Shown here: piece after piece, positions 1 through 6,302 of the stretch
Position numbering within the stretch: the first letter of the stretch is position 1
Layout of the letters: every line of letters begins with the position of its first letter
NCBI GenBank assembly: GCA_003550945.1
Contig: PULL01000003.1
Location: 1 to 6,454, forward strand
Direction of reading: 5' to 3'
DNA: 6,454 bases
DNA from: Thioalkalivibrio sp.
GTDB taxonomy: Bacteria > Pseudomonadota > Gammaproteobacteria > Ectothiorhodospirales > Ectothiorhodospiraceae
The notes under the pieces: model-generated
What the model saw: the letters and a program-made list of their open reading frames with translations, nothing else
Databases searched by the model: none
Told to the model about the DNA's origin: nothing
Translations under genes and position numbers: made by a program

Positions 1-677
1 ATCAGCTGGATCACGTGCCAGCCAAACTGGGTGGCAACCGGCTCGGGCGTGTAGGCGCTGGGCTCGAGCGCCGTGACGGCCTCGGAGAACGGAGGCACCA
101 TCTGTCCCGGCGCAAACCAGCCGAGGTCGCCGCCCTCCGCGGCGGTGGCGTCGATCGAGTGCGCCTCGGCCAGCTCCGCGAAATCGGCGCCAGCGTCGAG
201 CTGGCTGATCAGGTCCGCCGCGAGCTCGGGTGTCTGCACGAGGATATGACGGGCCTGGTATTCGGTGGTTCCGTGGACCGCGATCTGAGCTTCGTACTCG
301 GCCTGGATCTCGGCCTCGGTGAATCGCATCGCCTGTATCCTGCGTTCGATCACCTGCGATGCCAAAAGGCTGGTCTCGATGTTCCGGAGAATGATCCGGG
401 TCTCTTCTTCCTGATCGATGCCTTGGGCAAGCGCCTGTTGCCGCAACAGTTCGAGGTTGATCAGTTCGTCGAGGACGTCGTCGGTACCGACCATGTCGGG
501 CGTACCCTCGAGCCCCACATAGGTGAACAGATCGGTGCGGGTGATGGGGACTTCGTTCACCAGCGCGAGGACCTCCGCGTCGGCCACGGGCGTTTCCACC
601 ACGGGATCGCCACGGTCACATGCGGCGAGAAGCACGACCAGGCCGACAATGAGGGCCGAGGTGATGCGGATATTCAT
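1..677 (-). CDS. Parvulin-type peptidyl-prolyl isomerase lipoprotein (PpiC/PrsA/SurA-like), 3' end cut off
   Basis: Visible are 225 codons; the C-terminus lies beyond the window. The start ATG at 675-677 is preceded by GGAG six bases upstream. The N-terminus has a short charged region, a hydrophobic stretch (residues 8-19) and a lipobox ending L-A-A-C, with Cys20 as the predicted lipidated residue, so a periplasmic lipoprotein is expected. Residues 36-130 resemble the helical SurA/PrsA-type N-domain (NEVPITRTDL at 41-50, then a Glu/Arg-rich helical section). The parvulin domain begins near residue 139: RHILVQ (conserved His144), GADFAELAEAHS, GGDLGWF, and FGWHVIQL with the second conserved His (221). 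Such domains catalyse cis-trans isomerisation of prolyl bonds and act as folding helpers for exported proteins. Asp follows the lipidated Cys, which in enterobacteria favours inner-membrane retention. It lies 66 bases downstream of yciI on the same strand and is probably co-transcribed. Family call is firm; the subfamily name is not. Confidence 0.93.
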   Translation of the reverse strand, partial: MNIRITSALIVGLVVLLAACDRGDPVVETPVADAEVLALVNEVPITRTDLFTYVGLEGTPDMVGTDDVLDELINLELLRQQALAQGIDQEEETRIILRNIETSLLASQVIERRIQAMRFTEAEIQAEYEAQIAVHGTTEYQARHILVQTPELAADLISQLDAGADFAELAEAHSIDATAAEGGDLGWFAPGQMVPPFSEAVTALEPSAYTPEPVATQFGWHVIQL

Positions 678-724
678 GGAATTCTCCAGGAAGTGTGCGG
701 GCGGCAGACCGCGCGTAACGGTTG

Positions 725-739
725 CTGCCCGGGGGGCAG
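725..739 (-). other. GC-rich stem-loop between yciI and the parvulin gene
   Basis: Perfect 6-bp inverted repeat CTGCCC/GGGCAG with a 3-base loop, just after the yciI stop and about 50 bases before the parvulin start. No T-tract follows on the minus strand, so it does not look like a normal intrinsic terminator. It might be an mRNA-stability or partial-termination element, or nothing. Confidence 0.3.
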
Positions 740-743
740 GGGT

Positions 744-1043
744 TCAGGGCAGCACGCGCTTGAAGGGCCGGACCACGACCTCGCTGAAGACGCCCGTGGT
801 CATGTAGGGATCGGCTTCGGCCCACGCGCGAGCGTCCTCCAGTGACGGAAATTCGGCGACGATCAGGCTGCCGGTGAAACCGGCCGGGCCTGGGTCGGGG
901 CTGTCCACCCCCGGGAATGGCCCGGCGAGCAGCAGTCGCCCCGCGTCCCGCAGCGCTTCCAGGCGCGCAAGGTGCTCCGGGCGGACAGCCATCCGCCGTT
1001 CGAGGCTATCGGGTACGTCCTGTCCAAGGATCATGTACAGCAT
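744..1043 (-). CDS. yciI: YciI family protein
   Basis: Encodes 99 residues, the usual size for YciI (about 98 in E. coli). The start is set at the ATG at 1041-1043 because the protein then begins MLYMILGQDVPDSLERR, matching the family N-terminus; the upstream extension of the open frame has no family similarity. Conserved features include RPEHLARL with His24, the following D-x-GRLLLAGPF segment with Asp33, DPGPAGFTGS, the acidic AWAEADPY segment and a VVRPFKRVLP tail. The family has a ferredoxin-like (dimeric alpha-beta barrel) fold with a His-Asp pair proposed as active site, but its physiological reaction is unresolved. It is cytoplasmic, with no signal peptide. It is the first gene of a probable two-gene unit with the parvulin gene and is divergent from yciO. 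A weak Shine-Dalgarno (GGAAA) lies upstream. Confidence 0.95.
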   Translation of the reverse strand: MLYMILGQDVPDSLERRMAVRPEHLARLEALRDAGRLLLAGPFPGVDSPDPGPAGFTGSLIVAEFPSLEDARAWAEADPYMTTGVFSEVVVRPFKRVLP

Positions 1044-1090
1044 GGCGAGTTTCCGAGGATTCAGCTTGGTTCTGGGATTCTGCAGCCCGG

Positions 1091-1096
1091 AGTATA
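1091..1096 (-). promoter_or_regulatory. Candidate -10 box for yciI
   Basis: On the minus strand the hexamer reads TATACT (5 of 6 to the sigma-70 -10 consensus), directly preceded by TG. It would place a transcription start about 40 bases before the yciI ATG. No convincing -35 hexamer is seen 16-18 bases upstream, so this is a position-based suggestion only. Confidence 0.4.
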
Positions 1097-1188
1097 CAGC
1101 CTTGGGCGCCGCTGGCTCGCCCCATAAGAGCCGAGCCCCCTTGGTGACCTTGCGCGTGGCCGATTTGTCGGGCCAATCCCGCCCCAAC

Positions 1189-1197
1189 TGGTATCAT
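1189..1197 (+). promoter_or_regulatory. Candidate extended -10 promoter for yciO
   Basis: TGGTATCAT matches the extended -10 pattern TGnTATAAT at all but one position. A start near 1204 would give a leader of only about 22 bases containing the GAAGGAG ribosome-binding sequence at 1206-1212. TTGTCG at 1165-1170 is -35-like but 21 bases away, too far for a normal spacer; extended -10 promoters often lack a -35 match. Confidence 0.45.
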
Positions 1198-1225
1198 GGG
1201 CGGTTGAAGGAGCATCGGTGCCATC

Positions 1226-1843
1226 ATGAGTGTCCTCGCCATCCATCCTGAAAATCCGCAGCCCCGGCTGTTGCAGCAGGCGATCGGCCGGCTGGAGCAG
1301 GGCGCGGTGATTGTGCTGCCCACCGATGCCTGCTACGCCCTTGCCTGTCAGATCGGCGACAAGACGGGGGCGGAACGCATACGGCGCCTTCGGCAGGTAG
1401 AAGAGGACCATCACCTGACGCTGCTGTGCCGGGATCTCTCCGAATTGGGGCTCTACGCGAAGGTGGACAACACCGCTTTCCGGCTGATGAAGGCGCTCAC
1501 CCCGGGCCCGTACACCTTCATCCTGCCGGCGACGCGCGAGGTGCCGCGACGCCTGCAGCACCCGAAGCGGAGGACCATCGGCCTGCGCGTGCCCGACAAC
1601 CGCGTGGTGCAGGCTCTGCTGAAGGAACTCGGCTCTCCGCTGATGTCGTCCACCCTGCACTTGCCCGGCGACGAGCATCCGCTCAGCGAGCCCTGGGAGA
1701 TTGAAGAGCGGGCCGGGCGGCTGGTGGACGCGATCATCGACAGCGGTGCCGGCACGCTCGAGGCCACTACCGTGATCGACCTGACCGGGCCCGCCCCGGA
1801 GGTGCTCCGTCAGGGGCTCGGGCCGGTCGATTTCCTGGATTGA
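1226..1843 (+). CDS. yciO: Sua5/YciO/YrdC family protein, YciO type
   Basis: Encodes 205 residues, almost the same length as E. coli YciO (206), and collinear with it throughout. Landmarks are IHPENPQ (6-12), the nucleotide-binding PTD motif (32-34), LLCRDLSEL (66-74), NTAFRLMK (82-89), TPGPYTFIL (92-100), KRRTIGLRVP (114-123) and TTVIDLT near the end. The Sua5/TsaC family makes threonylcarbamoyl-AMP from threonine, bicarbonate and ATP for the t6A modification of tRNA. YciO proteins share the fold, but their native role is uncertain. Here the SxN signature of true TsaC is replaced by SSTL (141-144), as in YciO, so it is probably not the organism's main TsaC. The start is the ATG at 1226; the best Shine-Dalgarno (GAAGGAG, 1206-1212) is 13 bases away, which is long, but no in-frame alternative fits better. 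It heads the plus-strand genes. Cytoplasmic. Confidence 0.95.
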   Translation: MSVLAIHPENPQPRLLQQAIGRLEQGAVIVLPTDACYALACQIGDKTGAERIRRLRQVEEDHHLTLLCRDLSELGLYAKVDNTAFRLMKALTPGPYTFILPATREVPRRLQHPKRRTIGLRVPDNRVVQALLKELGSPLMSSTLHLPGDEHPLSEPWEIEERAGRLVDAIIDSGAGTLEATTVIDLTGPAPEVLRQGLGPVDFLD

Positions 1844-1916
1844 CGCCTGACGCTGGCACGACCGGATGGCAGCGCCTGTTCGCGTCGGTGAATGCGGGGA
1901 ACCCGGTGGTGTTGGG

Positions 1917-1922
1917 TATACT
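1917..1922 (+). promoter_or_regulatory. Candidate -10 box ahead of the DUF945 gene
   Basis: TATACT (5 of 6 to the -10 consensus) lies in the 213-base gap between yciO and the DUF945 gene. No clear -35 is seen at the right distance. If real, the leader would be about 125 bases. The rest of 1844-2056 shows no recognisable gene or terminator; the open frames through it give unfamiliar, biased protein sequence. Confidence 0.3.
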
Positions 1923-2045
1923 GCGGCGATGCAATCATCGAACCTGATTCCGGCAGGGCAGGAGGAGCGCGCTACGCAACGGTTCCACGGAAACCGGATG
2001 CGGCCTGGGTGCGAACTGTCATTGCGGTCGGGGCCCGGATCCTGC

Positions 2046-2050
2046 GGGGG
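2046..2050 (+). promoter_or_regulatory. G-rich ribosome-binding sequence deciding the TTG start
   Basis: A GGGGG run ends six bases before the TTG at 2057-2059. It is not a canonical AGGAGG, but the spacing is right. It supports initiation just ahead of the membrane segment. The GTG at 2009 has a poorer upstream sequence. Confidence 0.4.
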
Positions 2051-2056
2051 CACGCC

Positions 2057-3421
2057 TTGCGCAAGATCCTGACTCTCCTTCTGTTCATCCTTGTCGGCGC
2101 GGCCGCCTGGCCGGTGTACGTGGGCATGCAGATCGAAACCGCCCTCGAGGAGCCGTTCACGGGCTACGTCGGCGAAGTGCGCATCCATCATGCGGTCACC
2201 AGGTACGAGCGCGGTCGCTACAGCGCGCGTGCCAGCAGCGTGCTGCACGTCCTCGGTGACGGGCTGGATTTCGAGGTGGACCTTGAGCACCGCATCGATC
2301 ACCGCATGCTGGGTGCCGCGGTGTACAGCCGAAGCGGCGCCAGGGCGCCGCGCGGCGAGATACCGCCGGTCTGGGCGGCCGCCTTCATGCAGGCCCGGCC
2401 ACGCGCGGACAGTTGGCTGGGGCTGGGCGGGGGCGTGAGTTCGAGATTCTCCAGCCAGCCCGTGCGCGTGTCCAAAGAGGATGACCCCGGTGGTGACGCG
2501 GGTGACGCGGGTGCGTTCCGCCTCGACCTGGGTGCAGGTCAGGGGGGGCTGGCCTATTCCCCCGAACGCGTCGTGTTGAGCTTCGATACCGACCGCGTTG
2601 ACCTCGCTGACGGCGATCGGCGCCTGCTCCTGAGGCAGCTGTATTTCGGGCTGCTGGTGCATCCGGGTCCCGATGGAAGGTACGGTCCCCTCCCGGACTA
2701 CGACATCGGCCTCGGGTCGGGCTCGCTGTCGCTGACGCGTGGCGACCGGGTTCTTCTGGGCCTCGATTCCCTGCAGATGAGTTCCAACCAGAACTCGACG
2801 GCGAGACGTCTGGACAGCCTGTGGCGACTGCGCGCGGAGGCCCTGCGCTCCGCCGGGCTGGAACTCGACACGCTGGATCTGAACCTGACCGCGCTGCGTT
2901 GGGATCGGCCGACCCTGCTGCGGTTCGTGAAGGACCTCGAGGGCGTGCGCGCGATGTCGCTGGCCACGGACCTGCAGACCGGGCTGCTGCTGGGTATGGT
3001 GATGGAAGGGTTGCAGCAGATGGTGGAGCACGACCCGCTGCTGCAGGGGTATCTGCGGCTGAACAGCGAACCGGGCAACCACGTGCGGCTGAATCTCGAC
3101 CTGGGCCTGGGCGGCGACGCGGAGGCCTTCGCGGCACGGCCGCTGGAGGCGGTGGCACTGGAGCTGAAACTCGAGATCGGTGTCGAGCTGATCGAGGAAC
3201 TCGCGGCGCTGGTTGCGGGCGAGACCGGCATCGAACCGCGTGACGGAATGGATCTGCAGGCATGGCTCGACCTCGCGGTTGCCGAACGGTGGGTGCGGAT
3301 CGAGAACGGCATCGTGCACAGCCTGTTGCGGATGGAAGACGGCCGCCTGCTGATCAACGACCGCGACCAGACCGTGCTGCTGCTGGCGTTGGTGTTCGGT
3401 CTCGCCCGCGGCATGTTTTAA
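2057..3421 (+). CDS. DUF945 (YdgA-like) membrane-anchored protein, function unknown
   Basis: With a TTG start the protein has 454 residues. It opens with R2-K3 followed by a single hydrophobic segment (about 4-22) and then the YVGMQIETALEE segment, which resembles the start of YdgA/DUF945 proteins (short basic N-terminus, one membrane helix, then G-x-Q-I-E). The remainder has no further membrane helix until a hydrophobic C-terminal stretch (last about 15 residues). It shows alternating beta-rich segments and Leu-rich repeats such as LELDTLDLNLTALRW, LRLNLDLGLGG and LELKLEIGVELIEEL, consistent with a large periplasmic domain anchored in the inner membrane. The family role is not established. 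The open frame extends upstream to ATG 1892, but that part looks non-coding; GTG 2009 (470 residues) is the main alternative start. It ends 36 bases before trpS and may share its transcript. Family assignment rests on recalled similarity and is fairly sure; the start is less sure. Confidence 0.82.
   Translation: MRKILTLLLFILVGAAAWPVYVGMQIETALEEPFTGYVGEVRIHHAVTRYERGRYSARASSVLHVLGDGLDFEVDLEHRIDHRMLGAAVYSRSGARAPRGEIPPVWAAAFMQARPRADSWLGLGGGVSSRFSSQPVRVSKEDDPGGDAGDAGAFRLDLGAGQGGLAYSPERVVLSFDTDRVDLADGDRRLLLRQLYFGLLVHPGPDGRYGPLPDYDIGLGSGSLSLTRGDRVLLGLDSLQMSSNQNSTARRLDSLWRLRAEALRSAGLELDTLDLNLTALRWDRPTLLRFVKDLEGVRAMSLATDLQTGLLLGMVMEGLQQMVEHDPLLQGYLRLNSEPGNHVRLNLDLGLGGDAEAFAARPLEAVALELKLEIGVELIEELAALVAGETGIEPRDGMDLQAWLDLAVAERWVRIENGIVHSLLRMEDGRLLINDRDQTVLLLALVFGLARGMF
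2492..2509 (+). repeat. 9-bp tandem duplication in the DUF945 gene
   Basis: GGTGACGCG occurs twice in direct succession, followed by a partial third copy (GGTGCG, 2510-2515). It is in frame and encodes Gly-Asp-Ala twice (residues 146-151), in a Gly/Asp/Ala-rich linker-like stretch. It is probably a slippage duplication in a loop. Confidence 0.7.
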
Positions 3422-3457
3422 TGTCAGGCTGTTTCTGAAACGAAAAGGGCTTTCTTC

Positions 3458-4675
3458 GTGAGCAATCAGGGAACGAACCGCCGCGTGCTTTCCGGTATGC
3501 GGCCGACGGGGCGGCTGCACCTGGGTCACTACCACGGTGTGCTGAAGAACTGGCTGGAGTTGCAGCACAGCTACGAGTGTTTCTTTTTCGTGGCGGACTG
3601 GCACGCGCTGACCACGCACTACGAGTCGCCGGGCGACCTTGGCCAGCATGTAACCGATATGGTGATCGACTGGCTGGCGGCCGGCGTGAGCCCCAGCGCG
3701 GCGACCATCTTCGTGCAGTCGCGGGTTCCGGAACACGCGGAACTGCACTTGCTGCTTTCCATGTTCACGCCGCTCGGCTGGCTGGAGCGGGTGCCGAGCT
3801 ACAAGGACCAGCAGGAACAGCTCCGCGAACGCGACCTGGCCACCTATGGGTTCCTCGGCTACCCGGTGCTGCAGAGCGCCGATATCCTCGCGTACCGGGC
3901 CGGTCTGGTGCCGGTTGGCGAGGACCAGGTCGCTCATCTCGAGGTTACCCGCGAAATCGCGCGGCGCTTCAACCATTTGTACGGGCGTGAGCCCGGTTTC
4001 GCGGAAAAGGCGGAGGCCGCCGTCGACAAGATGGGCAAGAAGATGGCCCGTCGGTACAGGGATCTGCGCCGGCGCTTCCAGGAGCAGGGCGATGAGGGGG
4101 CAGTGGAAATTGCCCAGGCGCTGCTCGAGGGACAGCAGAACATCTCGCTGGCGGACCGCGAACGTCTGTTCGGCTATCTCGAGGGCGGCGGCAAGATCAT
4201 CCTCCCGGAACCTCAGGCCATGCTGACTCCAACAGCCAAGATGCCCGGGCTCGACGGCCGCAAGATGTCCAAGAGCTACAACAACGCGATCAGTCTGCGC
4301 TCGGAGCCGGCCGAGGTCGACGCACAGATCCGTACCATGCCCACCGATCCGGCCCGCGTGCGCCGAACCGATCCTGGCGATCCGGACAAGTGCCCCGTTT
4401 GGGCGCTGCACCAGGTGTACACGCCGGCATCGACCCGCGAGGAGCTCGCGGTCGGCTGCCGGACCGCCGGCATCGGCTGTGTCGACTGCAAGCGTCCGCT
4501 GATCGAGTCGGTGCTGGCGGAACTCGGCCCGATCCAGGAGCGGGCCCGCGAATATGCCTCCGATCCCGCGCTGGTAAAGAGCATTGTCACCGAGGGTTCC
4601 GAGGCGGCCCGCGAGGAAGCGCGGGAGACCCTTGAAGAGGTGCGCCGGGCGATGGGTCTGGATTATCTCCGCTGA
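3458..4675 (+). CDS. trpS: Tryptophanyl-tRNA synthetase, long proteobacterial form with cysteine motif
   Basis: TrpRS, a class I aminoacyl-tRNA synthetase, activates tryptophan with ATP and loads it onto tRNA-Trp in the cytoplasm. The protein has 405 residues, against 334 in E. coli. The GTG start has a good ribosome-binding sequence (AAAAGGG, 3443-3449, eight bases away). Visible motifs are SGMRPTGRLHLGH with the HIGH-type HLGH (21-24), FFFVADWHALT (42-52), GEDQ (154-157) and KMSKS (269-273). Between the GEDQ helix and KMSKS is an insertion (about 185-249), charged and helical at its start, as in the long Pseudomonas-type enzymes, ending PEPQAMLTPTAKMPGLDG. The C-terminal domain carries Cys312, Cys334, Cys341 and Cys344 (C-x21-C-x6-C-x2-C), almost the spacing reported for the [4Fe-4S] site of Thermotoga maritima TrpRS (C-x22-C-x6-C-x2-C). 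The gene precedes scpA by 70 bases and is probably in one operon with scpAB. No trp-type attenuator or T-box is visible in the 36-base leader. Confidence 0.97.
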   Translation: MSNQGTNRRVLSGMRPTGRLHLGHYHGVLKNWLELQHSYECFFFVADWHALTTHYESPGDLGQHVTDMVIDWLAAGVSPSAATIFVQSRVPEHAELHLLLSMFTPLGWLERVPSYKDQQEQLRERDLATYGFLGYPVLQSADILAYRAGLVPVGEDQVAHLEVTREIARRFNHLYGREPGFAEKAEAAVDKMGKKMARRYRDLRRRFQEQGDEGAVEIAQALLEGQQNISLADRERLFGYLEGGGKIILPEPQAMLTPTAKMPGLDGRKMSKSYNNAISLRSEPAEVDAQIRTMPTDPARVRRTDPGDPDKCPVWALHQVYTPASTREELAVGCRTAGIGCVDCKRPLIESVLAELGPIQERAREYASDPALVKSIVTEGSEAAREEARETLEEVRRAMGLDYLR

Positions 4676-4745
4676 TGCCGCGCGCGTGGCTTGAGTTCCA
4701 GATGGATCCGGCGGCTCCGCGGGCTGCGGGCAGGATGGATCGGGG

Positions 4746-5576
4746 ATGACCGACGCGGATGTCCTGGAGCGGGAACCGGAGGCCGCGGAGGCCGAATGGT
4801 CCTGCCGCGTTCACGGCAGCCCGCTCGGCGAGTTGCCGGCCGATCTCTACATTCCTCCCGACGCGCTGGAGGTTTTCCTCGAATCCTTCGAAGGGCCGCT
4901 GGATCTGCTTTTGTACCTGATCCGGCGCCAGAACCTCGACATCCTCTCGATACCGATCGCCGAGATCACCCGGCAATACATGGCCTACATCGACGTGATG
5001 CAGGCGCTGCGACTGGAACTGGCCGGGGAATACCTGGTGATGGCCGCGCTGCTCGCGGAGATCAAGTCGCGAATGCTTCTGCCGCGGCCTCCGGCGTCCA
5101 CCGAGGAGGAAGAGGATCCGCGCCTCGCGCTGATCCGGCAGTTGCAGGAGTACGAGCGCTTCAAGACGGCCGCCGAGCGCATCGATGCGATGCCGCGGCT
5201 CGAGCGCGACGTCTTTCACGCCCACGCGGCGCGTGATGCCCTGCTGGGACCACCGGCCCCGGCGCCGGCAATGGAGGACCTGCTCGAAGCGCTGGTCGGC
5301 GTGCTGCGGCGGGCAAGCCTGCGTGCCCATCACCAGATCAGTGCCGAAGCACTCTCGGTGCGGGAGCGCATGGCGCGAATACTCGAGACCCTGGAGCACC
5401 AGGGATTCGTCGAATTCGTAAGCCTGCTGACGCTGGAAGAGGGGCGTCCGGGGGTGGTGGTGGCCTTTCTTGCGGTGCTGGAGCTGAGCAAGGCGGGCCT
5501 GCTGGAGTGGGGACAGAGCGAGGCTTTCGGACCGATCCAGGTCCGCCGTTGCGCGCCGGCCCCCAGCGCGGAATGA
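4746..5576 (+). CDS. scpA: Segregation and condensation protein A (kleisin subunit of SMC-ScpAB)
   Basis: ScpA is the kleisin that bridges the SMC dimer heads and, with ScpB, forms the condensin complex that compacts and separates the nucleoid. The protein has 276 residues. The first 40 or so form an acidic, poorly conserved extension. The kleisin signature follows: FEGPLDLLLYLIRRQNLD (48 onward), IPIAEITRQY, then LAGEYLVMAALLAEIKSRMLLP, which is the SMC-neck-binding helical region. A proline/acidic linker (TEEEEDP) leads to a helical middle segment. The C-terminal winged helix that contacts the SMC head includes VVVAFLAVLELSKAGLL (237-253). The start is ATG 4746; GGAT at 4733-4736 is a modest ribosome-binding sequence, and the extension could be shorter if a later start were used, but none is obvious. 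Its stop overlaps the scpB start. Confidence 0.97.
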   Translation: MTDADVLEREPEAAEAEWSCRVHGSPLGELPADLYIPPDALEVFLESFEGPLDLLLYLIRRQNLDILSIPIAEITRQYMAYIDVMQALRLELAGEYLVMAALLAEIKSRMLLPRPPASTEEEEDPRLALIRQLQEYERFKTAAERIDAMPRLERDVFHAHAARDALLGPPAPAPAMEDLLEALVGVLRRASLRAHHQISAEALSVRERMARILETLEHQGFVEFVSLLTLEEGRPGVVVAFLAVLELSKAGLLEWGQSEAFGPIQVRRCAPAPSAE

Positions 5577-6241
5577 GCGACGTGGATAACACCGCCGCAG
5601 GGATCCCGCTGGCCCGGCTGGACCCGCCGGACATCGAACTGGTGCTGGAGGCCGTTCTTTTTGCGGCCTCCGAACCCGTGCCCCTGCAGGATCTGCTTAC
5701 CGCCTGCGTATTGGGCGACGAAGGCATCGGCCGGGCAGAGGTCGAGGCGGCGCTGGAGCGACTGTCGGAGCACTACCACGACCGGTCGATCGAGCTGGTG
5801 CGCTCCGCTGGCGGATACCGGTTTCGGGTGCGCCAGCGTTTTTCCTCCCAGGTTCAGGCGGCGCAGCCGGACCGTCCGCAGCGCCTGTCGCGCGCGCTGC
5901 TTGAGACTCTGGCCATCATCGCCTACCGCCAGCCGGTGACGCGCGCGGAGATCGAGGACATCCGGGGCGTGGCGGTGAGCACCCAGATCATGCGCACGCT
6001 CACCGAGCGTGGCTGGGTGCATGTCGTTGGCCACAAGGAGGTTCCGGGGCGCCCTGGTCTGTACGCGACGACGCGCACGTTCCTGGACGACCTTGGCCTT
6101 GGTCGGCTGGATGAACTCCCGCCGCTGGATGCGCTCCGGGAACTGGTCGATCTGCCCGGCGAGGACGCCAGGGAGGCGCCGCGGCACGATGGCGGCGACG
6201 ATAACCGGAACGCCGGCAGCGAACCCGCATCCGGCGGGTGA
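5573..6241 (+). CDS. scpB: Segregation and condensation protein B (winged-helix partner of ScpA)
   Basis: ScpB dimers bind the central part of ScpA and regulate the SMC complex. The start is placed at ATG 5573, which overlaps the scpA stop in an ATGA arrangement; the open frame reaches back to ATG 5507, but that part lies inside scpA and does not resemble ScpB. No Shine-Dalgarno precedes 5573, so translational coupling to scpA is likely, fitting the need for matched subunits. The protein has 222 residues. Visible are LEAVLFAASEP (25-35) of the first winged helix, RALLETLAIIAYRQPVTRAE (107 onward), IEDIRGV, MRTLTERGW and GRPGLYATT (159-167), then FLDDLGLGRLDELPPL, all classic ScpB signatures. 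The last 30 or so residues form an Asp/Arg/Gly-rich, probably disordered tail. Confidence 0.97.
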   Translation: MSDVDNTAAGIPLARLDPPDIELVLEAVLFAASEPVPLQDLLTACVLGDEGIGRAEVEAALERLSEHYHDRSIELVRSAGGYRFRVRQRFSSQVQAAQPDRPQRLSRALLETLAIIAYRQPVTRAEIEDIRGVAVSTQIMRTLTERGWVHVVGHKEVPGRPGLYATTRTFLDDLGLGRLDELPPLDALRELVDLPGEDAREAPRHDGGDDNRNAGSEPASGG

Positions 6242-6302
6242 CCGGCAGCGCATCCTAAATGCGGGGCGGGTCAAGGCTGGCCGGCTCAGAATCGCTCCAC
6301 TT

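Noticed and set aside
15..845. A 276-codon plus-strand open frame at the left end
   Set aside because: It is antisense to the parvulin gene and the end of yciI, both of which have clear family motifs, signal sequence and start sites.
1892..2056. Upstream extension of the DUF945 frame, and the overlapping 68-codon frame at 1866
   Set aside because: The translated sequence looks non-coding, and it would bury the signal-anchor helix more than 50 residues inside the protein. The family normally begins with that helix.
3422..3457. Attenuator or T-box ahead of trpS
   Set aside because: The gap is only 36 bases, with a small GTTTCTGAAAC palindrome; there is no room for a leader peptide or antiterminator.
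1061..4411. A 1116-codon open frame on the minus strand, antisense to yciO, DUF945 and trpS
   Set aside because: It is in exact codon register with the three plus-strand genes, which all share one frame. Its stops would need TTA, CTA or TCA codons in those genes, and high-GC genomes avoid these. The sequence is rich in His, Gln and Arg and resembles no family, while the sense strand encodes clear proteins.
4587..5399. A 270-codon minus-strand open frame over trpS/scpA
   Set aside because: Same reason: antisense shadow with no recognisable motif.
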